DNA of 26,369 bases. It comes from Burkholderiales bacterium (GTDB lineage: Bacteria; Pseudomonadota; Gammaproteobacteria; Burkholderiales; Burkholderiaceae). Shown here piece by piece: positions 12,487 through 21,364 of this stretch (its first letter is position 1; each line of letters opens with the position of its first letter). The stretch spans positions 1 through 26,369 of the forward strand of contig CANBUA010000030.1 of the NCBI GenBank assembly GCA_947372535.1, read 5' to 3'. Both the position numbers and the translations under genes were made by a program. The notes under the pieces are model-generated. The model ran no database searches and was not told the origin of the DNA. It was given only the letters and a program-made list of their open reading frames with translations.

Positions 12487-14292
12487 ATGCCCCACCAGAC
12501 CATTAGCTACCTGAAACTCGTCGGTGGCGTGCTGCGTTGCCTGCCGGAACTGCCTCGGTTCATGCGGGGCGTGTGGACCCTGGCCCGGTTCAAGCCTGAC
12601 CAGATGGGGTCCATCGGGCAGCGCTTCGCCGACCTGGCCGCTTCACAGCCCGACCACCTCGCCATGATCTTCGAAGGTCGGCGCTGGACGTACGCCGAGT
12701 TCAACGCCTGGGCCAACCGCATCGCCCATACCCTGAGCGCTGAGGGCATCCAGCCGGGGCAGGCGGTGGGCGTGATGTTCGAGAACCGCCCCGAGATGCT
12801 CGCCTGCGTGCTGGGCATCGTCAAGATCGGCGCCATCGCCTCCTTGATCAACAACCAGCAGCGTGCCGAGACCCTGGCGCACAGCCTGCGCATCACGCGG
12901 CCGCGCATCGTCGTCGTCGGGCAGGAATGCGTGGCCCATGTGGACACGCTCGATGCCACCCAGCGCGCCCAACTCACCGAACAATGGTGGTGGGCGGGCG
13001 ACGGTGGCGTGGACAGCGACGTGCCACCCGGCATGTCTTCATTGCGCGCGCGCACGGCCCAGGCCAGCGAGGCCAACCCGCCGCAAACGGCCTTGATCAC
13101 ACTGCGCCAACCCTGCTTCCATGTCTTCACCTCGGGCACCACGGGCCTGCCCAAGGCCTCGGTCATGACGCACTACCGCTGGCACCGCAGCCTGGCGGGG
13201 CTGGGCATGCTGGGCCTGGGTCTGAACGCCGACGACGTCCTGTACTGCCCGCTGCCGCTGTATCACAACAACGCGCTCACGGTCTCGTGGAGCGCGGTGC
13301 TGGGCGCTGGCGCGGCCCTGGCCTTGTCGCGCAAGTTCAGCGTCACGCGCTTCTGGGACGACATCCGCGCCAACCAGGCCACGGCCTTTTGCTACATCGG
13401 CGAGCTGTGCCGCTACCTGCTCAACCAACCCGAGGGTGAAGGCGACCGCCGCCATGCCGTGCGCGCCATCATCGGCAATGGCCTGAGCCCCGACATCTGG
13501 GCGCGGTTCAAGGCGCGCTTCGGCATCGACCACATCGCCGAGTTCTACACGGCCAGCGAGTGCAATCTGGCCTTCGTGAACGCCTTCAACCTGGAAGGGA
13601 CGGCCGGCTTTTGCCCTCTGCCATTTGCCATCGTCCATTTCAATGTGGACGAAGACCGGCCCGAGCGCAGCGGCCCGGGGCAGTTCATGAGTTGGGTGGA
13701 CAAGGGCGAGGTGGGCCTGCTGCTGACCGAGATCACCGACAAGGCCCCGCTCGACGGCTACACCGATGCCAAGGCCACCGAAGCCAAGGTGTTCCGCAGC
13801 GTGTTCAAGCCGGGCGATGCCTGGTTCAACACCGGCGATCTGGTGTGCCGCCAGGGGTATGGCCACATCGGTTTTGTGGACCGCGTGGGCGACACCTTCC
13901 GTTGGAAGGGAGAGAACGTGGCCACCACCGAGGTCGAGGCGGCGCTGACCAGCCTGGCAGGTGTGGACGAAGCGGTGGTGTACGGCGTTGCGATCCCGGG
14001 AGCGGATGGGCGCGCCGGCATGGCGGCCATCCGCTGGAACCGAGCCTGCGGCCCCTTGAATGGCCAGGCACTGGCCGACGGGCTCTTTCAGGCCCTGCCC
14101 CGGTATGCCGTGCCGCTGTACATCCGCGTGAAGGACCAGCCCGACGTGACGGCCACCTTCAAGCACCGCAAGGTGGATTTGAAGCGCGAAGGCTACGACC
14201 CGGCGTTGGTGGAAGACGAGCTCTACGCCCTGAGCGAGCAGGGCTATGTGCCAATCCAGCGCGCGCAGGGGGATGTGGTGCTTCAGGCTTGA
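12487..14292 (+). CDS. Long-chain acyl-CoA synthetase (FadD6/FATP-like)
   Basis: The 601-aa enzyme belongs to the ANL adenylate-forming superfamily and activates a fatty acid with ATP and CoA through an acyl-adenylate. The ATP-binding P-loop is FTSGTTGLPKASVMTH (about 213-228). The adenylate-contact motif is FYTASECNLAF, WFNTGDLVC lies at about 446, and the hinge/C-terminal domain starts at RWKGENVATTEVE (about 471). Near the end, TATFKHRKVDLKREGYDP carries the catalytic Lys region. The N-terminus (residues 1-35) resembles the very-long-chain synthetase/FATP type. ATG 12487 is chosen by homology of the start; a TTG at 12457 would add 10 residues, and neither has a good ribosome-binding site. 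Its last 10 nt overlap the end of the convergent PEP-CTERM gene. Confidence 0.92.
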   Translation: MPHQTISYLKLVGGVLRCLPELPRFMRGVWTLARFKPDQMGSIGQRFADLAASQPDHLAMIFEGRRWTYAEFNAWANRIAHTLSAEGIQPGQAVGVMFENRPEMLACVLGIVKIGAIASLINNQQRAETLAHSLRITRPRIVVVGQECVAHVDTLDATQRAQLTEQWWWAGDGGVDSDVPPGMSSLRARTAQASEANPPQTALITLRQPCFHVFTSGTTGLPKASVMTHYRWHRSLAGLGMLGLGLNADDVLYCPLPLYHNNALTVSWSAVLGAGAALALSRKFSVTRFWDDIRANQATAFCYIGELCRYLLNQPEGEGDRRHAVRAIIGNGLSPDIWARFKARFGIDHIAEFYTASECNLAFVNAFNLEGTAGFCPLPFAIVHFNVDEDRPERSGPGQFMSWVDKGEVGLLLTEITDKAPLDGYTDAKATEAKVFRSVFKPGDAWFNTGDLVCRQGYGHIGFVDRVGDTFRWKGENVATTEVEAALTSLAGVDEAVVYGVAIPGADGRAGMAAIRWNRACGPLNGQALADGLFQALPRYAVPLYIRVKDQPDVTATFKHRKVDLKREGYDPALVEDELYALSEQGYVPIQRAQGDVVLQA

Positions 14293-15275
14293 AGCGCCGC
14301 CGAGCCTTGGCGCTTGCGGGCCACCGCCAGCAGACCGAGCAGCCCCAGGGCTTCCAGGACCAAGGTGGACGCTTCCGGGACCGATGAGATGACCTTCAGC
14401 GTGGCCGCGCTCTGGATCGACCAGACCAGTGCGCGCTGCACGGCCAGGTCGGAATTGTTGGTCACGGTCAGCGTCAGCAGGGTGCTGTTGCTGGGCAAGC
14501 CCAGCACGGTGGCGTTGCCCTGCGCGTCCAGCAGGCCGTGCAAGTCAAGTTGGGCGCTGGTGCTGGTGGCCCCGTCCAGTGGGTCCGGCATCGCACCTTG
14601 CGGGAAGGTGATGGCGAACGATGCGGTGCTGGTGCCCAGCAGGTCGATGCTGGCGTTGGCGGCGCTGGCCCGGTCGAACGCCGCACTGCCCAGGAAGCTG
14701 GCGGGATCGACCGAGGCATCGGCCACGAACTGGCCCGTGAACGTGATGGACGTGTGTGGGGCCAGCGTGAAGGTGTCTTCCCGAGCTGAGCCCGTGCTCG
14801 AGGCGTACACCGAAGCGAGGCGATCGGCCTTGAACAAGGTGGGGCCAGCCGCATAGGTGCCGTCCAACAGCGACGCCTGGGCCTCGCCGGTACTGAACGT
14901 GGTCTGGGCGCTGACGGTCGTGCCCGCTTTACTGGCCAGGGCATTGATACCGGGTGCGGACAGAGAGAGGTCTGGCGAATTGAAGACGCTGCCATTGACA
15001 AATGTGCCAGAGCCCGAACCGCCGGCGTAGGTGTCACCGGCGTATTTCCCCGCGCTCAAGCTGGCGCCGACAGCCGTCCAGCCCTTGGGGTCGAAGGTGA
15101 CGCTGGCGGAGTAGTAGTCGCGTGGCGTCAGGTCGGTGAGCTGGTAGCTCAAGGCCATCGAGCCCGAAACGTTGATGGCATTGGCGGCCTGGGAGGATGT
15201 CCAGATGCAGGATGCGGCCAATGTGGCCAAGGTCAGGCCCATGCGGCGCATGTGGTGGATGTGCTTGGTGTTCAT
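14283..15275 (-). CDS. PEP-CTERM sorting-domain protein
   Basis: This 330-aa exported protein has a signal peptide (about 1-31, ending SQA-A) and a Ser/Thr/Ala-rich beta-type body containing YSASVTFDPKGW and several short repeats of predicted strands. It ends with a PEP-CTERM variant at about 299-330: VPEAST, a hydrophobic helix and ARKRQ. A nine-residue tail follows the basic cluster, longer than usual. The ATG at 15275 has GGGAG a few bases upstream; a much longer frame continues upstream of it but only mirrors the opposite-strand gene. The body differs from that of the PEP-CTERM protein at 1009, so the two are not recent duplicates. It is convergent with the acyl-CoA synthetase gene, overlapping by 10 nt, and divergent from the DUF255 gene. 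Confidence 0.85.
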   Translation of the reverse strand: MNTKHIHHMRRMGLTLATLAASCIWTSSQAANAINVSGSMALSYQLTDLTPRDYYSASVTFDPKGWTAVGASLSAGKYAGDTYAGGSGSGTFVNGSVFNSPDLSLSAPGINALASKAGTTVSAQTTFSTGEAQASLLDGTYAAGPTLFKADRLASVYASSTGSAREDTFTLAPHTSITFTGQFVADASVDPASFLGSAAFDRASAANASIDLLGTSTASFAITFPQGAMPDPLDGATSTSAQLDLHGLLDAQGNATVLGLPSNSTLLTLTVTNNSDLAVQRALVWSIQSAATLKVISSVPEASTLVLEALGLLGLLAVARKRQGSAALQA

Positions 15276-15539
15276 GTCGACTCCCGATGGTTTCTTTATA
15301 TCGAGGCATCTTCGCAGATGGGTGTTCGCTGCCGGATGCGGTGGATACCCTTGATTCAGCCCTTGGCAGGGGCACGTCCGGGGCAGTCCTGTCCTTTGGG
15401 GGCTGCGAGACCGGGCGAGCCGGGCGGGTTCAGGCAGAAGGCCAATCCACAGCAATTCACTCCAGGGCCCTGACGCACCTGGCGAAAACCCTCCCAGCCT
15501 GCAATAGTGAGGTGCCCCCAGACCTTTGCCGTTGTCACC

Positions 15540-17645
15540 ATGCCCAACCAGCTCGCCCAGGAAACCTCGCCCTACCTCCTGCAACATGCCCAGCAGCCGG
15601 TGGACTGGCTGCCCTGGGGTGAAACCGCCCTGGCCCAGGCGCGCGCCGGCAACAAGCCCATCCTGCTGTCCATCGGCTATTCGGCCTGCCACTGGTGCCA
15701 CGTGATGGCCCACGAATCGTTCGATGACCCCATCACGGCGCAGCTCATGAACGAGCGCTTCGTCAACATCAAGGTCGACCGCGAAGAGCGCCCCGATCTG
15801 GACCAGATCTACCAGCAGGCCCACCAGATGTTGACCCGCCAGGGCGGCGGCTGGCCGCTGACCATCTTCCTGTCGCCCGAAGGCGTGCCCTTCCACAGTG
15901 GCACCTACTACCCGCCCGAGGCCCGCTTTGGTCGCCCCGCATTCCGCGATCTGCTGGATTCGGTGGCCACTGCCTGGCAGGACAAGCGCGAGGCCATCGC
16001 CACGCAGGATGCCGCCATCCTCCAGGCCTTTGCCAACAGCCAGCCCCAGACGCCCGAAGCCGCCGGCACCACGGCCATCCAGGCCGTGGCTGCGCTGGCC
16101 GGCCCGGTCCAGGAGGCCACCCGCCTGTGGGCCGAGCAGCATCTGGACGCCACCCATGGCGGCTTTGGCCAGGCACCCAAGTTCCCGCACCCCACCGATC
16201 TGGCCTGGTTGCTGGACCATGGCGTGCGCACCGGCGATGAGGCCGCCCGCGAGATGGCCTTGAAGTCCCTGGGCGCCATGGCCGGCGGCGGCCTGTTCGA
16301 CCAGCTGGGCGGCGGCTTCTTCCGTTACAGCGTGGACGACCGCTGGGAGATCCCCCACTTCGAGAAGATGCTGTACGACAACGGCCAGCTGCTGGCGCTG
16401 TACGCCGACGCGGCCGCCCTGACCGGCGACCCGCTGCTGATGCGCGCCATGGAAGGCACGGCCGACTGGGCAGTGCGCGAGATGCAATTGCCCGATGGCG
16501 GCTACGCCTCGTCGCTCGATGCCGACAGCGAGGGCGAAGAGGGCCGGTTCTATGTGTGGACCACCGAGGCCCTGCGCGCTGCGCTCAAGCCACTTGAATG
16601 GGACCTGGGCTCGGGCCACTGGAACCTGCTGGAGGCCCCCAACTTCGAAGGCCAGCACATCCACCTGCACCAGGTGCGCAGCGTGGAGCAGATGGCGGCC
16701 GGGCTGGAGCAGCCCCAGCAGGCCATCGAAGACATCCTCAAGGCCACGCGGCTCAAGCTGCTGGCCAAGCGCGAAGAGCGTGTGCGCCCGGGCCGGGATG
16801 ACAAGGTCCTGGGCAGCTGGAACGCGCTGATGATCACCGGCATGGCACGTGCAGCCGGGGTGGCTGCGCGGCCGGACTGGCTGGCCTCGGCCCGCCAGGC
16901 GCTGGCCTTCATCCGCCAGACCTTGTGGGTGGAGGGGGGGGAGGTCAGCGGCCAGCCCCGCCTGCTGGCCACGGCCCGCGATGGCCGCGCCCACCTCGAT
17001 GCCTACCTGGATGACCACGCCTTCCTGCTGGAGGCCCTGCTGGCGGTGATGCAGGCCGACTTCCGCCTGGACGACCTGCAATGGGCCCAGGCCCTGGCCG
17101 ACCAGTTGCTGGCCCACTTTGAAGACCAGGCCCAGGGCGGCTTCTTCTTCACCCGCCATGACCACGAAGCCCTGATCCACCGCCCGCGTTCGCCCTACGA
17201 CAGCGCCACGCCTTCGGGCAATGGCGTGGCGGCGTTTGCGTTGCAGCGCCTGGGCCACCTGCTGGGCGAGCCGCGCTACCTGCGCGCCGCCGAACGCACC
17301 CTGGCCCTGTTCGCAGCCGATGTGGCCCGCCAGCCGGCCACGGCCGCGCGCCTGCTGTCTGCGGCGGTGGAACACGGCCGCCCGCCCACCCTGGTGGTGC
17401 TGCGCGGCTCCGAGGCGCGTGCCTGGGCTGACAGCCTGTTGCGAGAATACCGGCCTCACACCCTCGTGCTGGCCTTGCCCGAGGGCGGCGGCGCGGTGCC
17501 TCCCGCCTTGGACAAGCCCTTGCCAGCCGCCGGGCAGACCCAGGCCTGGGTCTGCGACGGGCCGGCCTGCCAGGCCCCGGTCGACACCCTGGAGGCCCTG
17601 CGCCAGCAACTGCGGCCCCCGCAGGCCGCGCGGACCCTGCACTGA
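15540..17645 (+). CDS. Thioredoxin-domain / DUF255 protein (YyaL, SSP411 family)
   Basis: The protein has 701 aa. Residues 1-165 form the DUF255 thioredoxin-like domain with the family start [20 protein letters not shown], a CHWC redox-type motif (50-53) followed by HVMAHESF, and [11 protein letters not shown]. The rest is an alpha/alpha-barrel resembling six-hairpin glycosidases and N-acylglucosamine epimerases, with [50 protein letters not shown] and [12 protein letters not shown]. No signal peptide is seen, so it is cytoplasmic. The family's biochemical function is not established. The ATG at 15540 is chosen from the conserved N-terminus; a GTG at 15507 is the alternative. It is divergent from the PEP-CTERM gene; the 264-nt gap between them carries no other gene. 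Confidence 0.93.
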   Translation: MPNQLAQETSPYLLQHAQQPVDWLPWGETALAQARAGNKPILLSIGYSACHWCHVMAHESFDDPITAQLMNERFVNIKVDREERPDLDQIYQQAHQMLTRQGGGWPLTIFLSPEGVPFHSGTYYPPEARFGRPAFRDLLDSVATAWQDKREAIATQDAAILQAFANSQPQTPEAAGTTAIQAVAALAGPVQEATRLWAEQHLDATHGGFGQAPKFPHPTDLAWLLDHGVRTGDEAAREMALKSLGAMAGGGLFDQLGGGFFRYSVDDRWEIPHFEKMLYDNGQLLALYADAAALTGDPLLMRAMEGTADWAVREMQLPDGGYASSLDADSEGEEGRFYVWTTEALRAALKPLEWDLGSGHWNLLEAPNFEGQHIHLHQVRSVEQMAAGLEQPQQAIEDILKATRLKLLAKREERVRPGRDDKVLGSWNALMITGMARAAGVAARPDWLASARQALAFIRQTLWVEGGEVSGQPRLLATARDGRAHLDAYLDDHAFLLEALLAVMQADFRLDDLQWAQALADQLLAHFEDQAQGGFFFTRHDHEALIHRPRSPYDSATPSGNGVAAFALQRLGHLLGEPRYLRAAERTLALFAADVARQPATAARLLSAAVEHGRPPTLVVLRGSEARAWADSLLREYRPHTLVLALPEGGGAVPPALDKPLPAAGQTQAWVCDGPACQAPVDTLEALRQQLRPPQAARTLH

Positions 17646-17761
17646 TGCATTGACGGGCCTTCACGACCACCTACCTTCACGCCGGTGTGGCGTGGCCCTG
17701 GCTGTGCCGTCGGCAACTTGTGTAGCATGCCGCTTCGACATTTGCCCCAGGGAGCGTTGCC

Positions 17762-18130
17762 TTGTCTTACATGCTGTTGATCATCGAACCCGTGGGCCAG
17801 CGGGCCACGCGCACCGAGGCTGAAGGCCGAGAGGCCTACGCCAGCATGAAGGCCTTCGGCGAGGGCCTGTCCGCGGCGGGCAAGCTCAAGGCGGTGGAAT
17901 CGCTGGCGGGGTTGGACAGCGCCGTGCGCGTCACCCGCGCCGAGGGCCAGGCCCGCACCCTCGATGGCCCCTTTGCCGAAGCCAAGGAAATGATCGGGGG
18001 CTTCTACCTGCTGAACAATGTCAGCCGCGACGAGGCCATCGCCCTGGCCCTGGCCTGCCCGGCATCCGCCTGGTGCACGGTGGAGGTGAGGGCGCTGGGC
18101 CCCTGTTTCGACGAGAGCCGCGCAGCCTGA
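17762..18130 (+). CDS. DGPF/YCII-family protein of an ECF42 cluster
   Basis: The small cytoplasmic protein (122 aa) has the dimeric alpha+beta-barrel YCII fold. It opens SYMLLIIEP and carries the signature LDGPFAEAKEMIGGFYLL with D68-G-P-F71. DGPF proteins are the standing genomic partners of ECF42 sigma factors, and such a factor is encoded at 19720. The start is a TTG at 17762 preceded by AGGGAG; the ATG at 17771 would cut into the first strand. The role of DGPF proteins is not established; a link to sensing or stress detoxification is usually assumed. It is the first gene of a co-directional set running to 20982. Confidence 0.9.
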   Translation: MSYMLLIIEPVGQRATRTEAEGREAYASMKAFGEGLSAAGKLKAVESLAGLDSAVRVTRAEGQARTLDGPFAEAKEMIGGFYLLNNVSRDEAIALALACPASAWCTVEVRALGPCFDESRAA

Positions 18131-18152
18131 GGGTTTTCCCTGGCCTGGACCC

Positions 18153-18179
18153 TGTCGAAAGTCGAGGGCATGCTTCGTC
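18153..18179 (+). promoter_or_regulatory. Candidate ECF42 promoter
   Basis: TGTCGA (18153-18158) is followed after exactly 17 nt by CGTC (18176-18179), 63 nt upstream of the VOC gene. This fits the motif that I recall being described for ECF42 sigma factors (TGTCGA at -35, CGA/TC at -10). It lies within the cluster encoding the sigma factor, so it would give positive autoregulation. The spacing and sequence are visible; the assignment rests on recalled family knowledge. Confidence 0.6.
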
Positions 18180-18241
18180 GTAACCAGGACAGCGCCCTTG
18201 ATCCCCGCGGCGTTCGGATCCCACCCTCCAGGAGAGCTTCC

Positions 18242-18697
18242 ATGAGCCAGACCACCGTCCCCATGTGCCCCGTCGTGCATTTCGAGATGCCTTATCACGA
18301 CGCCCAGCGTGCGGCACGTTTCTATGCCAAAGCCTTTGGATGGGCGCCCCGGCAGATGGGCCCCGAGATGGGCGACTACCTGCTGATGACCACCGCCTTG
18401 CCAGGCGACCGCGGCAACCTGCCACCCCAGGCCGCCCTGGGCGCCATCAACGGTGGCATGTTCCCCTTCAAGGCCGACTGGCCCATGCAGCACCCCTCGG
18501 TGGTCATCGGGATCGATGACATCCGCGCCGCCATGCAGCGCATCACGGCGGCCGGCGGCCAGGTGATGGGCGAGCCCATGACCATCCCCGGTGTGGGCGA
18601 GTACGTGTCCTTCGTGGACACCGAAGGCAACCGCAACAGCCTCATGCAACCCTTGACGGGCAGCATGGGCGGCGGCGCCGATGGCCCTGCAGCTTGA
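18242..18697 (+). CDS. VOC (glyoxalase/bleomycin-resistance fold) protein
   Basis: The 151-aa protein has two beta-alpha-beta-beta-beta modules. The first starts VVHFEMPYHDAQRAARFYAKAFGW; the second starts SVVIGIDDIRAAMQRITAAGGQV and ends VGEYVSFVDTEGNRNSLMQP. Hydrophilic residues at the metal positions (the His of VHFEMP and the terminal NRN region) are not the classical His/Glu set throughout, so enzymatic activity is uncertain. The ATG at 18242 has AGGAGAG a few bases upstream. It lies between the DGPF gene and a membrane-anchored SRPBCC gene and follows the ECF42-like promoter directly. VOC proteins are common partners in ECF42 clusters. Confidence 0.9.
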   Translation: MSQTTVPMCPVVHFEMPYHDAQRAARFYAKAFGWAPRQMGPEMGDYLLMTTALPGDRGNLPPQAALGAINGGMFPFKADWPMQHPSVVIGIDDIRAAMQRITAAGGQVMGEPMTIPGVGEYVSFVDTEGNRNSLMQPLTGSMGGGADGPAA

Positions 18698-18714
18698 ACA
18701 GGCGAAGCACACCC

Positions 18715-19254
18715 ATGCACATCATCGTCAAATCCGCTTTGGGCTTGCTGGCTGCCGGCCTGTTGATCACCCTGGTCATGGCGAGCCGCCGGCCCGACAC
18801 CTTCGAAGTCTCGCGCAGCCGGGTGATGGCCGCGTCGCCCGAGCGCCTTTACCCGCTGATCAACGACCTGCACCAGTTCAACGTCTGGAGCCCCTACAAC
18901 GCCAAGGATCCGAAGATCAAGATCGTCTACAGCGGCCCCAGCACGGGCCCGGGCTCGCGTTACACCTTCGAAGGCAACCAGAACGTGGGCAAGGGTGGCC
19001 TGGGCATCACGGCCAGCACCGCACCCACCCAGGTCACCATGCAGCTGGACATGCTGGAGCCCATGGAGGGCCACAACACGGTGGACTTCAGCCTGCAGCC
19101 CGAAGGCAGCGGCACGCGGGTCACCTGGGCCATGCATGGCCCAGCGCCCTTCATCAGCAAGCTCTTGGGCCTGGTCTTCAACATGGACCAGATGATCGGC
19201 CAGGACTTCGAGACCGGCCTGACCCAGCTTCAACTGCTGGCCGAAAAGGCCTGA
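18715..19254 (+). CDS. Membrane-anchored SRPBCC (polyketide-cyclase-like) protein
   Basis: The 179-aa product has one N-terminal transmembrane segment (about 4-25) followed by a START/SRPBCC domain. The latter has the family opening VMAASPERLYPLINDLHQFNVWSPY and later VTMQLDMLEPMEGHNTVDF and GTRVTWAMHGP. The fold encloses a hydrophobic cavity that binds lipids or other small apolar ligands. The anchor and the absence of a clear cleavage site suggest that the domain sits on the outer face of the inner membrane. The ATG at 18715 is preferred; a TTG at 18694 overlapping the preceding stop would add seven residues. The ribosome-binding site is weak, suggesting coupling to the VOC gene 17 nt upstream. 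Confidence 0.87.
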   Translation: MHIIVKSALGLLAAGLLITLVMASRRPDTFEVSRSRVMAASPERLYPLINDLHQFNVWSPYNAKDPKIKIVYSGPSTGPGSRYTFEGNQNVGKGGLGITASTAPTQVTMQLDMLEPMEGHNTVDFSLQPEGSGTRVTWAMHGPAPFISKLLGLVFNMDQMIGQDFETGLTQLQLLAEKA

Positions 19255-19285
19255 GCCGCCGATCAAGAACAAGTCAGGAACCCCC

Positions 19286-19696
19286 ATGATTCGCCAGATC
19301 TTCGTCAACCTGCCCATCCGTGACCTGGCCCGCTCCAGGGCCTTCTTCACGGCACTGGGATTGAGCTTCAACGAGCGCTTCAGCAATGAGCATGGCGCCT
19401 GCCTGCTCATTGCCGACAACATCTTTGCGATGCTGTTGACCGAGCCCTTCTTCCAGGGCTTCACCAAGCTGCCCATCAGCGACGCCACCCAGGCCACAGA
19501 GGTCTTGCTTGCGCTGTCGTGCGACAGCCGAGAAGAGGCCATGGAGCTGGTGCGCAAGGCCGTGGCTGCCGGTGGCTCCACGCCCAATGCCGCCGTCGAC
19601 CACGGCTACATGTACCAGCACGGCTTTGCCGACCCGGACGGCCACCAATGGGAAGTCTTCTACATGGACACCAGCGCGGCCCCCGCTCAAATGTGA
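19286..19696 (+). CDS. VOC-family protein
   Basis: The 136-aa protein opens MIRQIFVNLPIRDLARSRAF and contains the typical second-module ending YQHGFADPDGHQWEVFYMD, with His and Glu at likely metal positions. It resembles lactoylglutathione-lyase-like proteins of unknown substrate. It is clearly different in sequence from the VOC protein at 18242. AGGA lies a few bases before the ATG. Its stop (ATGTGA) overlaps a possible GTG start of the sigma gene, indicating translational coupling. Confidence 0.9.
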   Translation: MIRQIFVNLPIRDLARSRAFFTALGLSFNERFSNEHGACLLIADNIFAMLLTEPFFQGFTKLPISDATQATEVLLALSCDSREEAMELVRKAVAAGGSTPNAAVDHGYMYQHGFADPDGHQWEVFYMDTSAAPAQM

Positions 19697-19719
19697 ACCC
19701 GGCCGGGCCCGGCGCGCAC

Positions 19720-20982
19720 ATGCCTGACCAGGTTCACGACGCCATCGCTGCCGTGTGGCGGGCAGAATCGGCGCGCATTGTGGCTGCCGTGGCCCGGATG
19801 GTGCGCGACATCGGTGTGGCCGAAGAACTGGCCCAGGATGCCCTGGTGGCGGCATTGGAGCGTTGGCCCCAGGATGGCATGCCCGACAAGCCGGGCGCCT
19901 GGTTGATGACCGCGGCCCGCAACCGGGCACTGGACCACCTTCGGCATCGCCACATGGCCGACGCGCGACACGGCGAGTTGGCGCGTGACCTGGAGACCCT
20001 GGGGGCGCACACGGTGCCCGACTTCGTGGATGCGCTGGATGCGGCACGGCAGGACGAGATCGGCGACGACCTGCTGCGCCTGATCTTCACGGCTTGCCAT
20101 CCGGTGTTGAGCGCAGAGGCGCGCGTGGCGCTGACGCTCAAGTTGCTGGGCGGGCTGAGCACCGGCGCGATCGCCCGCGCCTTCCTGGTGCCTGAGGCCA
20201 CACTGGCCCAGCGCATCGTTCGCGCCAAGCGCAGCCTGACGCAGGCCCGCGTGCCATTCGAGTTGCCCCGCAGCGCCGCCCTGGGCGAGCGCCTGGCCTC
20301 GGTGCTGGAGGTGGTCTACCTCATCTTCAACGAGGGCTACACCGCCACCCAGGGCTGTGACTGGATGCGCCCGGCCTTGTGCGAAGAGGCCCTGCGCCTG
20401 GGGCGCATCCTGGCTGTGCTGGCGCCCGATCAGGCCGAGGTGCATGGCCTGTTGGCCCTGATGGCCATCCAGGCCTCGCGCACGCCGGCGCGCACCAACG
20501 CACAGGGCGATCCCATCTTGCTGGCGGATCAGGATCGCACGCGCTGGGATCCCCGGTTGATCCGCGTGGGGCTGAGCGCCCTGGTGCATGCCGAATCACT
20601 GGGGCAAGCTGCGGGCACTTACCGCCTGCAGGCCGAGATCGCCGCCTGCCACGCGCGCGCGGCCCAGGCGCGAGACACCGACTGGCCCCGCATCGCGGCG
20701 CTGTATGCCCGGCTGATGGACGTGGCGCCATCGCCGGTGGTGGCGCTCAACCGCGCGGTGGCGGTGGGCATGGCCGAAGGGCCGGCGGCTGGCTTGGCCC
20801 TGGTGGAGGCTTTGCTTCAGGAGGCGGCCCTGCAGCGCTACCCCTGGCTGCCGGCGGTCCAGGGGGATCTGCTGGCCAAGTTGGGGCGGCGCCATGAAGC
20901 GCGTCAGGCCTTCCTGCGCGCGGCCGGCCTGGCTGGCAACGAACGTGAACAGGCGCTGATGATCCAGCGTGCTCAGGGTTGA
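19720..20982 (+). CDS. ECF42-type RNA polymerase sigma factor with C-terminal TPR-like extension
   Basis: The 420-aa protein is far longer than a normal ECF sigma factor. Region sigma2 spans about 8-75 (AVWRAESARIVAAVARMVRD, EELAQDALVAALERWP, PGAWLMTAARNRALDHLRH). Region sigma4 spans about 115-185 (LIFTACHPVLSAEARVALTL, GGLSTGAIARAFLVPEATLA). A helical TPR-like extension of more than 200 residues follows (about 190-420; VYLIFNEGYTAT, LCEEALRLGRILA, LNRAVAVGMAEGP). This architecture plus the DGPF partner defines the ECF42 group, which has no anti-sigma factor and is thought to be controlled through the extension. ATG 19720 has no good ribosome-binding site; a GTG at 19693, overlapping the preceding stop, would add nine residues and would be coupled to the VOC gene. 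Confidence 0.93.
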   Translation: MPDQVHDAIAAVWRAESARIVAAVARMVRDIGVAEELAQDALVAALERWPQDGMPDKPGAWLMTAARNRALDHLRHRHMADARHGELARDLETLGAHTVPDFVDALDAARQDEIGDDLLRLIFTACHPVLSAEARVALTLKLLGGLSTGAIARAFLVPEATLAQRIVRAKRSLTQARVPFELPRSAALGERLASVLEVVYLIFNEGYTATQGCDWMRPALCEEALRLGRILAVLAPDQAEVHGLLALMAIQASRTPARTNAQGDPILLADQDRTRWDPRLIRVGLSALVHAESLGQAAGTYRLQAEIAACHARAAQARDTDWPRIAALYARLMDVAPSPVVALNRAVAVGMAEGPAAGLALVEALLQEAALQRYPWLPAVQGDLLAKLGRRHEARQAFLRAAGLAGNEREQALMIQRAQG

Positions 20983-21085
20983 TTGGCGTCAAGGGGGCGA
21001 GCAGTTTGGCGGAGCGGGGCAAGTCTTGCGCCACGCCACTCGTCAAAATGGTACTGTTCCGTATCACCGTTTCACAGGAGACAAG

Positions 21086-21280
21086 ATGTCCACAAGAGGC
21101 AAAGGTTTGCAGCTGAGTTTCATGATCCACGCCATGGTCTATGTGCTGGTCATGGTCGGGCTCTGGCAGATCAACCAGTCCACCACCCACTTCAACTGGG
21201 CCGGCATCGTCGCCTGGGGCTGGGGCATCGGCCTGGCCGCACACGGCATGGTCTGGCTGGTGTTTGGCCGCAAGTCCTGA
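21086..21280 (+). CDS. Small 2TM-domain membrane protein
   Basis: The 64-residue protein has two transmembrane helices (about 9-24 and 37-55) joined by a loop with NQSTTHFNWAG, and ends FGRKS. This is the common 2TM domain found alone or beside histidine kinases; its function is unknown. CACAGGAG lies a few bases upstream of the ATG. A 103-nt gap after the sigma gene contains an imperfect inverted repeat TGGTAC-N6-GTATCA that could be an operator, so it probably has its own promoter. A strong terminator follows 17 nt after the stop. Confidence 0.85.
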   Translation: MSTRGKGLQLSFMIHAMVYVLVMVGLWQINQSTTHFNWAGIVAWGWGIGLAAHGMVWLVFGRKS

Positions 21281-21297
21281 TGGCCTTCTGACAAAGC

Positions 21298-21324
21298 AAA
21301 GGGCGCCTCATCGGGCGCCCTTTT
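21298..21324 (+). terminator. Rho-independent terminator, possibly bidirectional
   Basis: A perfect 10-bp stem AAAGGGCGCC / GGCGCCCTTT with a 6-nt loop is followed by T on the plus strand. On the minus strand the exit is CCCTTTGCTTT. It ends the 2TM gene and lies 41 nt beyond the end of the converging desaturase gene. Confidence 0.85.
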
Positions 21325-21364
21325 GCATGGTGGGGCCCCAAGGGCCCGGGACATCGCTGGCGTT

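Noticed and set aside
13039..14166. Minus-strand open frame of 375 codons
   Set aside because: It is antisense to the acyl-CoA synthetase gene, with no start signal, no domain and His/Gln/Ala-rich composition typical of antisense GC-rich frames.
14283..17642. Very long minus-strand open frame of more than 1100 codons
   Set aside because: Only its last 330 codons form a protein with a signal peptide and PEP-CTERM end. The upstream part is low-complexity Gly/Gln/Ala/Val sequence mirroring the codons of the well-conserved DUF255 gene on the plus strand.
21050..21070. TGGTAC-N6-GTATCA upstream of the 2TM gene as the same operator as the desaturase inverted repeat
   Set aside because: The arms and spacing differ (TCGGTG-N7-CACCGA at the desaturase), so a shared regulator is not supported.
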